DNA from: Herbaspirillum robiniae
GTDB lineage: Bacteria; Pseudomonadota; Gammaproteobacteria; Burkholderiales; Burkholderiaceae_D
Reading direction: 5' to 3'
Length of the DNA: 64,000 nt
NCBI RefSeq assembly: GCF_002213415.1
Contig: NZ_NJGU01000015.1
Location: 1 to 64,000 of the forward strand
Shown: positions 45,438 through 54,395 of the stretch, piece by piece
Layout of the letters: every line of letters starts with the position of its first letter
Position numbering within the stretch: position 1 is the stretch's first letter
The notes under the pieces: generated by a model
Databases searched by the model: none
What the model was told of the DNA's origin: nothing
Seen by the model: the letters and a program-made list of their open reading frames with translations, nothing else
Translations under genes and position numbers: made by a program

Positions 45438-46190
45438 TCAGCGCAGCGCGGCGATGCGGCGCGCGCCTTCGGCCTTGATCTGCTGGATGTCGGTGCCGGG
45501 CACCACCAGGTCCATGCCGAACTCCTTCATGCGCTGCGCCATGTCCATGGTGCCGGCGAAGATGCCGACGTACTTGCCGTGCTTTTGCGCCAGCGCCACC
45601 AGCGTGCGGATGGCGTCGTTGAGTTCGCGGGTCTCGTAGGCGTCCGGCGCCAGGCCCATTTCGATGGCCAGGTCGCTGGGGCCGATGAAGATGCCGTCCA
45701 GGTCCGGCACCTGCAGGATGGCCTCGGCGTTGGCGTAGCCCTCGTTGGTCTCGATCATGGCCAGCGTCAGGATGGTGCGGTTGGCGTGGGTGAAGTAGTC
45801 CGGGCCGCCGTACATGAAGCCGCGCGCCGGGCCGTAGCTGCGTCCGCCGCGCGGGGAATAATGGCAGGCGCGCACGAAGCGTTCGGCGTCGTCGGCGGTG
45901 TTGATCAGCGGGCAGATCACGCCGTAGGCGCCGGCGTCGAGCAGCTTGTTGATCTCGCCCAGGCTGTTTTCCGAGCAGCGCACCAGCGGCACCGCGTCGG
46001 TGGTGGAAATCGCCTGCAGCATCGGGATGGCCGACTCGACCGAGAACAGGCCGTGTTGCAGGTCCACCGTCACGGCGTCGTAGCCGCCGTTGGCCACCAC
46101 CTCGGCCAGCAGCGAATTGCCCATCGACACCCAGCCGCTCAAGGCCAGCTTCTTTTGCGCGAACAGGGTGCGCAGCCGGTTTTCCCGCAT
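45438..46190 (-). CDS. HpcH/HpaI family class II aldolase
   Basis: The 250-residue product is a metal-dependent aldolase of the HpaI/YfaU/GarL type, which cleaves 4-hydroxy-2-oxo acids to pyruvate and an aldehyde. The catalytic His lies in VDLQHGLFS, the metal ligands are Glu in LAMIETNEGY and Asp in IGPSDLAIEMG, and PRGGRSYGPARG forms the phosphate- or substrate-binding loop. The real substrate cannot be read from the sequence. A GGAGA site lies a few bases before the ATG. It is downstream of the dadA-like gene on the same strand, but a terminator lies between them, so it probably has its own promoter. Confidence 0.9.
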   Translation of the reverse strand: MRENRLRTLFAQKKLALSGWVSMGNSLLAEVVANGGYDAVTVDLQHGLFSVESAIPMLQAISTTDAVPLVRCSENSLGEINKLLDAGAYGVICPLINTADDAERFVRACHYSPRGGRSYGPARGFMYGGPDYFTHANRTILTLAMIETNEGYANAEAILQVPDLDGIFIGPSDLAIEMGLAPDAYETRELNDAIRTLVALAQKHGKYVGIFAGTMDMAQRMKEFGMDLVVPGTDIQQIKAEGARRIAALR

Positions 46191-46284
46191 GTTCAGTCTC
46201 CGTCGGTTGTTGTTCGGTCGGCCGCAGTGGCGGCATCACCCTATGGTAGACGCAACGCGGCGCGCGTGCAGGGCGGCGACGCAT

Positions 46285-46320
46285 GAAAAAATGGCGCGCC
46301 GCCAGCAGCGGTGCGCCATT
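46285..46320 (-). terminator. Intrinsic terminator of the dadA-like gene
   Basis: On the minus strand the sequence reads AATGGCGCACCGC, a short loop, GCGGCGCGCCATT and then T-rich bases. The stem has one mismatch. It starts 43 bp after the dadA-like stop and precedes the aldolase gene. Confidence 0.8.
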
Positions 46321-46362
46321 GCGGGCCACGGTGAAAGCTTCTCAGCCGGGCATGAAACTTCT

Positions 46363-47628
46363 TCAGGCGGCGTAGCGGAAGGGACTGTCGTCGATGGCCG
46401 GGCGGCGGCCTGCGACATGGTCGGCCAGCAGCGTCGCGCTGCCGCAGGCCAGCGTCCAGCCCAGCGCGCCCTGGCCCAGGTTGAGCAACAGGTTCTTCAC
46501 CGGCGAGGCGCCGACGATGGGCACGCCGCTGGGCGTGGCGGGACGGAAACCCGTCCACGGCGACAGCGAGGCGTCTTCGCCCAGCGCGCAGCCGGGGAAG
46601 AGTTCGCGTACGCCGTTCTTGAGTTCGTCGACGGCGCGCTGCGGGATGCCGCGATCCATTCCCACCAGCTCGATGCGGCCGGCCACGCGCAGGCGTTCGC
46701 CCAGGCGGGCATAGACGATCTTGCGCGAGATGTCGGTGATCGAGACCGTGGGGGCGGCGGCGCGGGTGGCGGCGTCGTCCAGCGGCACGGTGATGCTGTA
46801 GCCCTTGAGCGGATAGAGCGGCAGCTTCAGGCCGACGCGGCGCGCGAACTCCGGGCTCTCGGGGCCGAACGACAGGACGAAGCGTTCGGCCTCCAGCCAT
46901 TCGTTGCCGGCCTGCACCGCGCGCAGCGCACCGGTCTGCATGCGCACATTGGCGACCCGGGCGCCGGTGATGAAACGAAATCCCGGTTGGCCCTGCATGG
47001 CGTCGACCAGGCCGCGGCAGAACTGCGGACAGTCGCCGGCTTCTTCGCTCGGGGTGTGGACGCCGCCGGCCCAGTTGCGCTGCGACTTGCCCAGCGCCGG
47101 TTCGATGGCGATGCAGGCGGCGGCGTCCAGCACCTGCTGCTGGCAGCCGTATTGCGACTGGAACTGCACCTGCTTGCGCGCGCCTTCCAGTGCGGCGGGG
47201 TCGGTGTACATCACCAGCTTGCCCGAGGTCTGGTGGTCGTATTGCAGGCCCAGCTGGGCGCTCCATTGCGTGAGTTCGCCGCGGCTCAGGAAGGCCAGCT
47301 GCAACAGGTCGATGGTGGTGCGGCGCACGCGCTCGGCATTGCAGCAGCGCAGGAACTCGAACAGCCAGCGGTATTGGGCGGGGTCGAGCGTGGGCTTCAT
47401 GGTCAGCGGCGATTCGCTGTCGAACATGTAATAGGCCCACTTGGACCACACCGAGGGATCGGCCAGCGGTGCGACGTAGGAATAGCTCAGCTGCGCGCCG
47501 TTGCCCAGGCTGGTGCCGGCGCCGGCCTGGTCGCGGCCGTCGATCAGGGTGACCTGATGGCCATCCTGCAGCAGCCGCCAGGCGGTGGTGACGCCGATCA
47601 CGCCGGCGCCCAATACACAGATATGCAT
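46363..47628 (-). CDS. FAD-dependent D-amino acid dehydrogenase (DadA-like)
   Basis: The 421-residue product is a DAO-family flavoenzyme with the dinucleotide motif GAGVIG at residues 7-12, the DadA-type stretch GAGTSLGNGAQLSYSYVAPL, and the C-terminal LNLGQGALGWTLACGSATLLAD that closes the flavin site. DadA oxidises D-amino acids to 2-oxo acids and feeds electrons to the respiratory chain. The usual partner, an alanine racemase gene, is not adjacent. Two binding-protein genes of the amino-acid type lie upstream on the same strand, so an amino-acid use locus is plausible. The ribosome site before the ATG is weak. Confidence 0.88.
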   Translation of the reverse strand: MHICVLGAGVIGVTTAWRLLQDGHQVTLIDGRDQAGAGTSLGNGAQLSYSYVAPLADPSVWSKWAYYMFDSESPLTMKPTLDPAQYRWLFEFLRCCNAERVRRTTIDLLQLAFLSRGELTQWSAQLGLQYDHQTSGKLVMYTDPAALEGARKQVQFQSQYGCQQQVLDAAACIAIEPALGKSQRNWAGGVHTPSEEAGDCPQFCRGLVDAMQGQPGFRFITGARVANVRMQTGALRAVQAGNEWLEAERFVLSFGPESPEFARRVGLKLPLYPLKGYSITVPLDDAATRAAAPTVSITDISRKIVYARLGERLRVAGRIELVGMDRGIPQRAVDELKNGVRELFPGCALGEDASLSPWTGFRPATPSGVPIVGASPVKNLLLNLGQGALGWTLACGSATLLADHVAGRRPAIDDSPFRYAA

Positions 47629-47768
47629 GGTGTCTTGTTGATTCGATGTGGATCACTGCGAAGCCCTGCCTGTGCGGCATCGCCGGCAACGCGCGGCGCA
47701 GGCTTCTTTCCCGTCGGGCCACTATACGAAGAATGCCTCAGGGTGTCTCATGCTGAATCGGCATGATG

Positions 47769-48932
47769 TCACTTCGCCGGTTCGGCCGGCCGCTGCGCCG
47801 TCCAGCGCATCTGCCTGACTTCATAGATCGTATAGGACGGATCTAACAGGTCGCCGTGCTCGTCGAAGGCGATGCGCCCGGTCAGGCCCGGCAGGCGCAA
47901 CTTGTGCAGCGCCTGCGTGACCCTGGCCGGATCGGTCGAGTCGGCCAGCTTCATGGCCGCGATCAGCGCCTGGGTGGCGTCGTAGACGAAGGGCGAGAAG
48001 GTCGACATCGGCGTGTCGCCGCGCCTGGCGTAGGCTTCGGCGAACTGTTTCCAGCCGGGCATGCGCTCGGCCGGCACGCCGGGTTCGATGCTCAGCGCGC
48101 CTTCGCCGGCCGGGCCGGTGATGTCGAGGAACTGCCGGTCGGCGGCGCCGTTGGATCCTGTCATCAGGCGCGAGTTGACGCCGGTGCGGCGCATTCCCCG
48201 CATCAGCTCGGCGGCCTGGCGCACGCTGCCGCCGAAGAAGACGGCGTCGGCCTGCTGGGCCTTGAGCACGTACAGCAGGTCGTTGAAGTCGGAGGTCTTG
48301 TCGTTGACGGTGCGCCGCGCGGTCACCACGCCGCCGGCGGCGCCGAAGGCCTGCGCGAACTGGCGCGCCAGCCGCACGCCGAAGGCGCTGCCGTCGTCCA
48401 CCGTGATTACCCGCCGCGCCTTGAGCGTGGTCCACATGTAATGGGCCGCCTGCGCGGCGGCGGCATCGTCGTGGCCGATGGTGCGAAACACCGTGCGATA
48501 GCCTTGTTCGGTCAGCTCCTTGCTGCTGGAGGAGCCGGTGATCATGGGCACGCCGGCCTCGCTGTAGAGCGGCGCGGCGGCCATGCTGGCGGCGGTGATG
48601 CCGTGGCCGACCACGCCGATCACGTTCCTCCTGATCAGGTACTGCGCCGCCAGCGCCGACGAGCGCGCGTCGCCGCGGTCGTCGGCCGTCACCAGCTCCA
48701 GCGTGACGCGGCGCCCGCCTATCGTCAGGCCGGCCTGGTTGGCCTGGTCGACGGCCACCTGGGCGGCGATGGAAAAGCTCTGGCCGAACAGCGCCGAAAT
48801 CCCCGACAGCGGCGCGGCAAGTCCGATCGGCACCTTTTCCCCGGCGCCCGCCGCATGGGTTTGCGGCATCGCGCACAGGGCCGCCGCGCAGGCGCAAAGT
48901 GCGCACAGGGCGCGTCTGAGTGTCGGTTTCAT
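47769..48932 (-). CDS. Periplasmic binding protein, branched-chain amino acid ABC type
   Basis: The product has 387 residues from the ATG at 48932. The open frame continues upstream, but there it is Arg-rich without family character. It has a cleavable signal peptide (about 1-26, cut near THA) and a Peripla_BP_6 (LivJ/LivK-like) fold: VPIGLAAPLSGISALFGQ, VTLELVTADDRGDA, MAAAPLYSEAGVPMITGSSS and DFNDLLYVLKAQQADAVFFGG. It would present an amino acid or related ligand to an ABC permease, but no permease gene is nearby. It is a paralogue of the next upstream gene, 86 bp away. Confidence 0.9.
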   Translation of the reverse strand: MKPTLRRALCALCACAAALCAMPQTHAAGAGEKVPIGLAAPLSGISALFGQSFSIAAQVAVDQANQAGLTIGGRRVTLELVTADDRGDARSSALAAQYLIRRNVIGVVGHGITAASMAAAPLYSEAGVPMITGSSSSKELTEQGYRTVFRTIGHDDAAAAQAAHYMWTTLKARRVITVDDGSAFGVRLARQFAQAFGAAGGVVTARRTVNDKTSDFNDLLYVLKAQQADAVFFGGSVRQAAELMRGMRRTGVNSRLMTGSNGAADRQFLDITGPAGEGALSIEPGVPAERMPGWKQFAEAYARRGDTPMSTFSPFVYDATQALIAAMKLADSTDPARVTQALHKLRLPGLTGRIAFDEHGDLLDPSYTIYEVRQMRWTAQRPAEPAK

Positions 48933-49018
48933 GCGTTTCCCCCCCTTTATGTTCCCCACTGCGTGCCCGCGTTGTCGCAGGCGGCGCTCCCGTACCGGTG
49001 CAGAAAGCGTGCCAGGCG

Positions 49019-50173
49019 CTAGCGCGCGCCGCCGAAGCCGCGCACCGGCATCCACTTGCCCTGCAGCAGCACATACATCGTGTAGCCGGCATTGCGCAGG
49101 TTGCCTTCGCGGTCGAAGGCGATGCTGCCAGTCAGGCCGTTGTAGCGGATCGCGTGCAGCGCCGCGGTCAGCCGGGCGCCGTCGGTCGAGTTGGCCTCCT
49201 GCGCGGCGGCGGCCAGCACATGGGCGGCGTCGTAGGCGAAGGGCGCGAAGCGCTCGATGTCTTCATCGAACTGGGCCTTGTACTTCTTTTCGAAGGCTTT
49301 CCAGCCGGGCATTTTTTCTTCCGCGGGACCGGGTGCGAGCGCCAGCGTGCCCACGCCGTCGGAGCCGGCCAGTTCGATGAACAGTGGCCCGGCGGTGCCG
49401 TCGGCGGCCATCAGCGTGGCGTCGATGTGCATGCGGCGCATGTTGCGCGCCAGGATCGCGGCCTGCGCGCCGAGCCCGGCGAAGAACACCAGGTCGGGAT
49501 TTTTGGTGCGGATGCGGCCGAGCTGCTGGTTGAAATCCGAGGTCTTGGCGTTGACGCTTTCCTGCGCGACCGCGTCCATGCCGTTGTCGTGCAGGCTGCG
49601 GATGAAGGTGGCCGCCAGGTTGCGACCGAACGAGGAGTCGTCGTCGATCACCGCGATGCGCTTGGACTCCAGCGTGCGCGCCGCATAGGAGCCGGCGTGG
49701 GCGCCGCCGTCGTCGTCGTGGCCGATGATGCGGAACACGCCGGGGCGCCCTTCGGCGGTGAACTGGCGGGCCGAGGAGCCGGGCGAAATCTGCGGGATGC
49801 CGGCGGCGGCGTAGATGGGCGCGGCGGCCATGCTGGCGGCGGTGTTCCAGTGGCCGATCACGGCCGCCACGCGCGAGCGCACCAGGTAGTCGGCGATCAG
49901 CGTGGCGGTGCGGGCGTCGCCGCGATCGTCGCCGGTGACGAGCTTGAAGGCGATCTTGCGCCCGCCGATCTTCAGGCCGCGCGCGTTGATCTCCTGCAGC
50001 GCCAGCTCGACCGCATGCTGCTGGCTCTTGCCGACCTTGCCGGAACTGCCCGAGATCGGCCCTGCGTAGCCGATGGCGACCGCGTCATCCTGCTGCGCAA
50101 GTACGCGCGGCGAGGCCAGCGCGGCCAGGCCCAGCGCGGCGAGTCCCTGTAGTGTCCGGCGTTTGCGCATCAT
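49019..50173 (-). CDS. Second periplasmic binding protein, branched-chain amino acid ABC type
   Basis: The 384-residue product starts at a double ATG (50173 and 50170) after an AAAGGGG site. The frame runs further upstream into the RNase P RNA region but is not coding there. Its signal peptide (about 1-26) begins with RKRR and a short hydrophobic core ending VLA. The mature part is a Peripla_BP_6 fold with VAIGYAGPISGSSGKVGK, AASMAAAPIYAAAGIPQIS and DFNQQLGRIRTKNPDLVFFAG. It matches the downstream paralogue segment by segment, so the pair is probably a tandem duplication with changed ligand preference. Confidence 0.9.
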   Translation of the reverse strand: MMRKRRTLQGLAALGLAALASPRVLAQQDDAVAIGYAGPISGSSGKVGKSQQHAVELALQEINARGLKIGGRKIAFKLVTGDDRGDARTATLIADYLVRSRVAAVIGHWNTAASMAAAPIYAAAGIPQISPGSSARQFTAEGRPGVFRIIGHDDDGGAHAGSYAARTLESKRIAVIDDDSSFGRNLAATFIRSLHDNGMDAVAQESVNAKTSDFNQQLGRIRTKNPDLVFFAGLGAQAAILARNMRRMHIDATLMAADGTAGPLFIELAGSDGVGTLALAPGPAEEKMPGWKAFEKKYKAQFDEDIERFAPFAYDAAHVLAAAAQEANSTDGARLTAALHAIRYNGLTGSIAFDREGNLRNAGYTMYVLLQGKWMPVRGFGGAR

Positions 50174-50405
50174 GCCCCTTTCGCCGCCATGCATGGCCCG
50201 GTCGATGCGCCGGGCGTCGGTCGATGATCCCACCGGCGATGTCTTTTCGTAAAGAGGTTTAACGGCCGCGCGCATGGACGACTTGAGCGGGCGATGCGTT
50301 TTTTCGCGCCCCGGAATTGCCCTCGGGCAGCGTTTGTGCGCCTGTGCAAAACCGTTTTGCGAAGGCAATTCGGAGGCGCACGCCCGTGCTGCGTTAAAAT
50401 AGCGG

Positions 50406-50739
50406 CTGATGCAGGCCAGACAGCCGCTGGCCGTATCCGCAAGGATGCGGCGGGAGGAAGGTCCGGACTCCACAGAGCAGGGTGACGGTTAACGGCCGTC
50501 CGCCGAAAACCGGTGCAAGCCGGCATAAGGCGAGGAATAGGGCCACAGAGACGAGCGTATTTAGTTACGGTGAAACGCGGTAACCTCCACCCGGAGCAAT
50601 TTCAAATAGGCACGCGATGATGTTGCTCGCGGAGCGTGCGGGTAGAAAGCTTGAGCGCCGGGGCAATCCGGCGCCTAGAGGAATGGCTGTCATAGCGGGC
50701 AACCGCCGTAACAGAATCCGGCCTACCGGCCTGCTTCAT
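50406..50739 (+). ncRNA. rnpB: RNase P RNA, class A
   Basis: The stretch holds the conserved core of bacterial RNase P RNA, the ribozyme that matures tRNA 5' ends. The 5' side has GAGGAAGGTCCGGACTCCAC at about 50454 followed by AGAGCAGGGTG. The 3' side has ATAGCGGGCAACCGCC and CAGAATCCGGCCTACCGG. The ends pair as GCAGGCC (50411-50417) with GGCCTGC (50728-50734). A TAAAAT -10-like box at 50395-50400 fits a transcript start near 50407. The exact ends are approximate. The gene is free of protein-coding sequence. Confidence 0.93.
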
Positions 50740-50854
50740 TGAATTTCCCCGTGCTTCCGGCGCCACGCCGGAGGCATGCGGTCATCACACTTCCATAACA
50801 ATACTGCGGCCCGCGGGCGACTGCGGGTTTCGCAAGAGACACGTCAGGAGCACC

Positions 50855-52006
50855 ATGAACCAACCGGTTTTGTTTGAAGAGCTGGCCGCCAGAAACGGCC
50901 TGCGCATCGGCGTCGCCACCCTCGCTTCCGAAAAGACCCTCAACGCCATCTCCCTGGAGATGGTCGACCTGCTCACGCCGCAGCTGCGCAAGTGGCAGGC
51001 CGATCCCGAGGTGGCGCTGGTGATCCTGCAGGCACAGGGCGAGAAGGCCTTCTGCGCCGGCGGCGACCTGCAGCAGCTGTACCGCACCATGCGCGAGCAC
51101 CACGCCTCGCCCGAACGCGGCGACATCCGCGGCAACCGCTACGCGGCCGAATTCTTCGAGCATGAATACCGGCTGGATTATCTTATCCACACCTTCGGCA
51201 AGCCCATCCTGTGCTGGGGCCACGGTATCGTGATGGGCGGCGGCATCGGCCTCATGGCCGGCTGCAGCCATCGCGTGGTGACCGAGAAGTCGCGCCTGGC
51301 GATGCCGGAAATCACCATCGGGCTGTATCCGGACGTGGGCGGCAGCTGGTTCCTCTCGCGCATGCCGGGCAAGACCGGCGTGTTCCTGGCGCTGACCGGC
51401 GCCTTGCTCAATTCGGCCGATGCGGTGTTCGCCGGGCTGGCCGACTATCGCGTGGCGCATGCGTCCAAGCAATCGGTGTTCGATGCGCTGCTGGCGCAGG
51501 ACTGGGGGCGCGGCAACGACGCCGAGCTGCTCGAGCGTGTGCTGGCCGATGCCCAGAGCGCATCGCTCAACGACGGCGTGACCGCGTTTGCGCCGTCCAA
51601 CCTGATTTCCCACTACGACCAGATCGAGGCGCTGTGCCGCAAGCCGACGCTGCCCGAGATCGTCGACGGCATCCTCTCGCTGCAGACCGAAGACGCCTGG
51701 CTGCTCAAGGCCGCCGGCACCCTGCGCGCCGGTTCGCCCGGCTCGGCCTGGCTGGGTTACGCGCTGCAAAAGCGCGTGCGCCACATGTCGCTGGCCGAGG
51801 TGTTCCGGCTGGAGTTCGTGGTGTCGCTGCATTGCGCCGCGCGCGCGGACTTCGTGGAGGGTGTGCGCGCCCTGATCATCGAGAAGGACCAGAAGCCGAA
51901 ATGGCAGCACGCCACGCTGGCCGAGGCCGCGCCCGAGTGGGTGGAGGGTTTCTTCGACGATCCATGGAAGAGGGAAGAGCATCCGCTGGCCGACCTGGGC
52001 GCCTGA
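50855..52006 (+). CDS. 3-hydroxyisobutyryl-CoA hydrolase-like enzyme (enoyl-CoA hydratase fold)
   Basis: The 383-residue product belongs to the crotonase superfamily, HIBYL-CoA hydrolase group. It has the oxyanion-hole segments FCAGGDLQQLY and HGIVMGGGIGLMAGCS, and the catalytic acidic motif MPEITIGLYPDVGGSWFLSR. The C-terminal extension (about 260-383) is typical of this group and absent from plain enoyl-CoA hydratases. The reaction would be release of CoA in valine breakdown. No valine-pathway genes are adjacent, so the assignment rests on family motifs. The start is supported by a GGAG site at -10. Confidence 0.88.
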   Translation: MNQPVLFEELAARNGLRIGVATLASEKTLNAISLEMVDLLTPQLRKWQADPEVALVILQAQGEKAFCAGGDLQQLYRTMREHHASPERGDIRGNRYAAEFFEHEYRLDYLIHTFGKPILCWGHGIVMGGGIGLMAGCSHRVVTEKSRLAMPEITIGLYPDVGGSWFLSRMPGKTGVFLALTGALLNSADAVFAGLADYRVAHASKQSVFDALLAQDWGRGNDAELLERVLADAQSASLNDGVTAFAPSNLISHYDQIEALCRKPTLPEIVDGILSLQTEDAWLLKAAGTLRAGSPGSAWLGYALQKRVRHMSLAEVFRLEFVVSLHCAARADFVEGVRALIIEKDQKPKWQHATLAEAAPEWVEGFFDDPWKREEHPLADLGA

Positions 52007-52032
52007 ACCCGGGTAACGCAGCGGACCCAAGA

Positions 52033-52073
52033 TGAAACGCCGCCGCGCCGGATATCCGGCGCGGCGGCGTTTT
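52033..52073. terminator. Intrinsic terminator between convergent genes
   Basis: ACGCCGCCGCGCCGG pairs perfectly with CCGGCGCGGCGGCGT across an ATAT loop, followed by TTTT on the plus strand. It lies about 30 bp past the hydrolase stop and 15 bp past the TetR stop on the other strand. The minus-strand T-run is weaker (TTTCATCTT). Confidence 0.85.
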
Positions 52074-52087
52074 GCATTGCGGCCGGC

Positions 52088-52675
52088 TCAGCTGCGCAAG
52101 GCCCGCGCGCGCAGCCGGTCCAGCGTGCGCGTGAAGACCTGCGGGTCGTCCACCGCGCGCGCCAACACCAGCGCGCCCTGGATGGCGCCGACGATGTCTT
52201 CAGCCAGTTCCGCCGCCGGCAGCTCGGCATGGCCGGCGCGCAGCAGCGCACCGTGCAGCGCGCCGGCCCAGGCGGTGAAGTAATTCTTCACCGCCAGCGC
52301 AAAGCGGTCGCGCGTGGACGACAGGGCGAACACGCCGACGATGCAGACCTTGCGGCCCGAGAGGAAGTAGTTGGCGCACTCGTCGAACATGCGCGCCACG
52401 CCCGCGGCCGCATCGTGCTCGTCACGCAGCGGCGCGAACACGTTGTGCTCGAACCAGCGGTCGATGTGCGCCAGCACCGCTTGCGCCATTTCTTCCTTGC
52501 CGGCTGGGAAGTAGTGGTAAAGGCTGCCCTTGCCCAGGCCGGTGCCCTCGGTGATGCGCGCCAGGCTGGCGCCTTCGTAGCCGTGCGCGCGAAACACCTC
52601 GGCCAGCACCGGCACCAGCGCGGCGCGCTCGGCCGCGGTCTTGCCCGCCGGCCTGGGCGATGCCGCCGCCGCCAT
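52088..52675 (-). CDS. TetR-family repressor
   Basis: The 195-residue product starts at the ATG at 52675, which overlaps the stop of the NTF2-like gene (ATGA). The N-terminal helix-turn-helix (about 10-60) reads HGYEGASLARITEGTGLGKGSLYHYFPAGKEE across its helices. The rest is the helical ligand domain with a YcdC/LmrA-like C-terminal part. It is the second gene of a two-gene operon whose upstream region has an 18-bp perfect palindrome, so it most likely represses its own operon. The ligand is unknown. Confidence 0.92.
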   Translation of the reverse strand: MAAAASPRPAGKTAAERAALVPVLAEVFRAHGYEGASLARITEGTGLGKGSLYHYFPAGKEEMAQAVLAHIDRWFEHNVFAPLRDEHDAAAGVARMFDECANYFLSGRKVCIVGVFALSSTRDRFALAVKNYFTAWAGALHGALLRAGHAELPAAELAEDIVGAIQGALVLARAVDDPQVFTRTLDRLRARALRS

Positions 52676-53154
52676 CAGAGTCCCAGGTCGGACAGGCCGG
52701 GATGGTCGGCCGGACGCGGGGCCTTGCGGTCCCAATGGAACTTGCGCTCGGATTCGGCGATGGGCAGGTCGTTGATCGAAGCATGCCGCAGGCGCATCAG
52801 GCCGTTCTCGTCGAACTCCCAGTTTTCGTTGCCGTAGGAGCGGAACCAGTTGCCGGAATCGTCGTGCCATTCGTAAGCGAAGCGCACCGCGATGCGGTTG
52901 CCTTCGAACGCCCAGATCTCCTTGATCAGGCGATAGTCCTGCTCGCGCTTCCATTTGCGGGTCAGGAATTCGACGATCTCGGCGCGGCCGGTGACGAAGT
53001 CGGCGCGATTGCGCCAGCGGCTGTCTTCGGTATAGGCCAGCGAGACGCGCTGCGGGTCGCAGGAATTCCAGGCGTCTTCGGCGGCGCGCGCCTTCTGGAT
53101 CGCGGTTTCACGGGTGAACGGGGGCAGCGGCGGGCGTTGTGCGGGAGTGCTCAT
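52675..53154 (-). CDS. NTF2-like protein (DUF1348 family)
   Basis: The 159-residue product matches the DUF1348 group of small NTF2-like proteins: [61 protein letters not shown] and the C-terminal [18 protein letters not shown]. The cone-shaped fold can bind small hydrophobic molecules or have isomerase-like activity, and this group has no proven reaction. An AGGAG site lies 7 bases before the ATG. It is the first gene of the operon with the TetR regulator and so is the likely target of repression. Confidence 0.9.
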   Translation of the reverse strand: MSTPAQRPPLPPFTRETAIQKARAAEDAWNSCDPQRVSLAYTEDSRWRNRADFVTGRAEIVEFLTRKWKREQDYRLIKEIWAFEGNRIAVRFAYEWHDDSGNWFRSYGNENWEFDENGLMRLRHASINDLPIAESERKFHWDRKAPRPADHPGLSDLGL

Positions 53155-53230
53155 GGTGGCTCCTGTGCATGCCGGGCTGGCCGGCGGTTGGATGGGTGGC
53201 GGATGCCGGGTTCGATCGCTTCTTTTTAAC

Positions 53231-53248
53231 TTGTACCAATTGGTACAA
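53231..53248. promoter_or_regulatory. TetR-type operator, perfect 18-bp palindrome
   Basis: TTGTACCAATTGGTACAA is a perfect palindrome in an AT-rich spot 77 bp before the NTF2-like ATG, which is the start of the TetR operon on the minus strand. Length and symmetry are typical of TetR dimers. It probably overlaps the promoter. It is the natural candidate for autorepression by the TetR protein. Confidence 0.8.
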
Positions 53249-53604
53249 AAACGATTCTAGTGAGCCGTGCGGCCGGACGCAAACCTTCAATGCGCCGGCA
53301 ATGCCGCTTTGCGGCTGTATCCGCGGGCGCGTGAGACAACTGTGCTGGTTTTGCCGCGGTCGACGTTGGTACGGCGTGCGACGTCGGCTGAAATGGCGGC
53401 GGCAATGACGGGGAAAGATGATAGATGGACAAGTTTGTCTGGCTGATCTCGATATTTTCCTTCTCTGGGATGGTGGGATTTTGAGAATTTTCTTATATAA
53501 GTTCGTGGCCTGATTCTCCAGAATCCGAGTTGCAGCACAGCACGCCGGGCGGCGATCCCGAACGGCGCGCCGGCATCCTCAACTCCCTTCTGCGAGGCAT
53601 TTTC
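53249..53604. other. Non-coding region before the DUF1120 pair
   Basis: About 350 bp without a supported gene. Its right half (about 53410-53520) is AT-richer, including TTGAGAATTTTCTTATATAA, and probably holds the promoter of the DUF1120 genes. No -35/-10 pair with proper spacing could be fixed. Confidence 0.5.
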
Positions 53605-54276
53605 ATGAGAAAGTCGTCATTGCTCGTCCTGGCCGTTCCGGCCTGTGTCCCGATTGCCCAGCTTGCCCACGCCGGACCCAGCGCCGAGCTCAAGGTCGCG
53701 GGCGTCATCAAGCCGGTCGCCTGCAACCCGCAGCTCACCGGCGGCGGCAAGCTGGATTTCGGAACGGTGAAATCTTCTCAACTGGACGAGCATGGCAGCC
53801 TGGAAGACAAGGACATCACCATCTCCATCCGCTGCGAGGCGCCGGTGCGGGTCGGCCTGAAGCCGGTGGACAACAGCGCCAGCTCGGTCGCGCCCGGCTT
53901 GCTGCAGCACGCTGCCAGGCGCTTGGGCGCAGGGACCTCGGAAGCCGACCTGTTCGGCCTGGGCGCGGTCGGCAAGAAACGCCTGGGCGGCTACGAGGCC
54001 AGCTTCGTGCCGGGCAGTTTCGTGGCCGACGGCCAGCAGGTCGATACCATTTCCGCCGGCGGCGCCCTCAACAATTGGAGCAAGCGCGGCGCGGGCCAGA
54101 TCCGCAACGGCGTGGTCAGCGCCTGGGCGCCGCAGGGCAGCCTGGTGCCGGGCGCCTATTCCTCCATTACCGGCATCTTGCGCGTGCGCGCGGTGCTGGC
54201 GCACCGGGACCAGCTGGCGGTCGTCGAGGACATGGCGCTGGACGGCTCCCTGACCCTGGAGGTGCAATACCTCTGA
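53605..54276 (+). CDS. Secreted DUF1120 family protein, first of a tandem pair
   Basis: The 223-residue product has a signal peptide (about 1-22, cut near AHA) and a beta-rich mature part of the DUF1120 type. It starts AELKVAGVIKPVACNPQL, with DFGTV and an ISIRCEAPVRVGLKPVDN strand and a last segment SLTLEVQYL. Two Cys residues (in VACNPQL and IRCEAP) are placed to form the family disulfide. DUF1120 proteins resemble fimbrial subunits in strand order and sit near pilus genes in some species, but no usher or chaperone gene is present here. The ATG at 53605 starts the signal peptide; the upstream frame is not family-like. Confidence 0.85.
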   Translation: MRKSSLLVLAVPACVPIAQLAHAGPSAELKVAGVIKPVACNPQLTGGGKLDFGTVKSSQLDEHGSLEDKDITISIRCEAPVRVGLKPVDNSASSVAPGLLQHAARRLGAGTSEADLFGLGAVGKKRLGGYEASFVPGSFVADGQQVDTISAGGALNNWSKRGAGQIRNGVVSAWAPQGSLVPGAYSSITGILRVRAVLAHRDQLAVVEDMALDGSLTLEVQYL

Positions 54277-54395
54277 GTACGGTCTTGCGCACGCCGCAGC
54301 GCCGGCCGATCGTTGCGGCCGGCCCGGACATCTCCACGGCTCGCCGGCAGGATCCGGCGAGCAATCCATCATCGATCAACATTCCGGAGTCTCAC

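Noticed and set aside
50741..50780. Terminator after RNase P RNA (hairpin CTTCCGGCGCCACGCCGGAG)
   Set aside because: The stem is short and no T-run follows, so it is not a convincing intrinsic terminator.
53479..53500. Promoter for the DUF1120 pair at TTGAGA/TATATA
   Set aside because: The two boxes are only seven bases apart, so they cannot form a sigma-70 promoter together.
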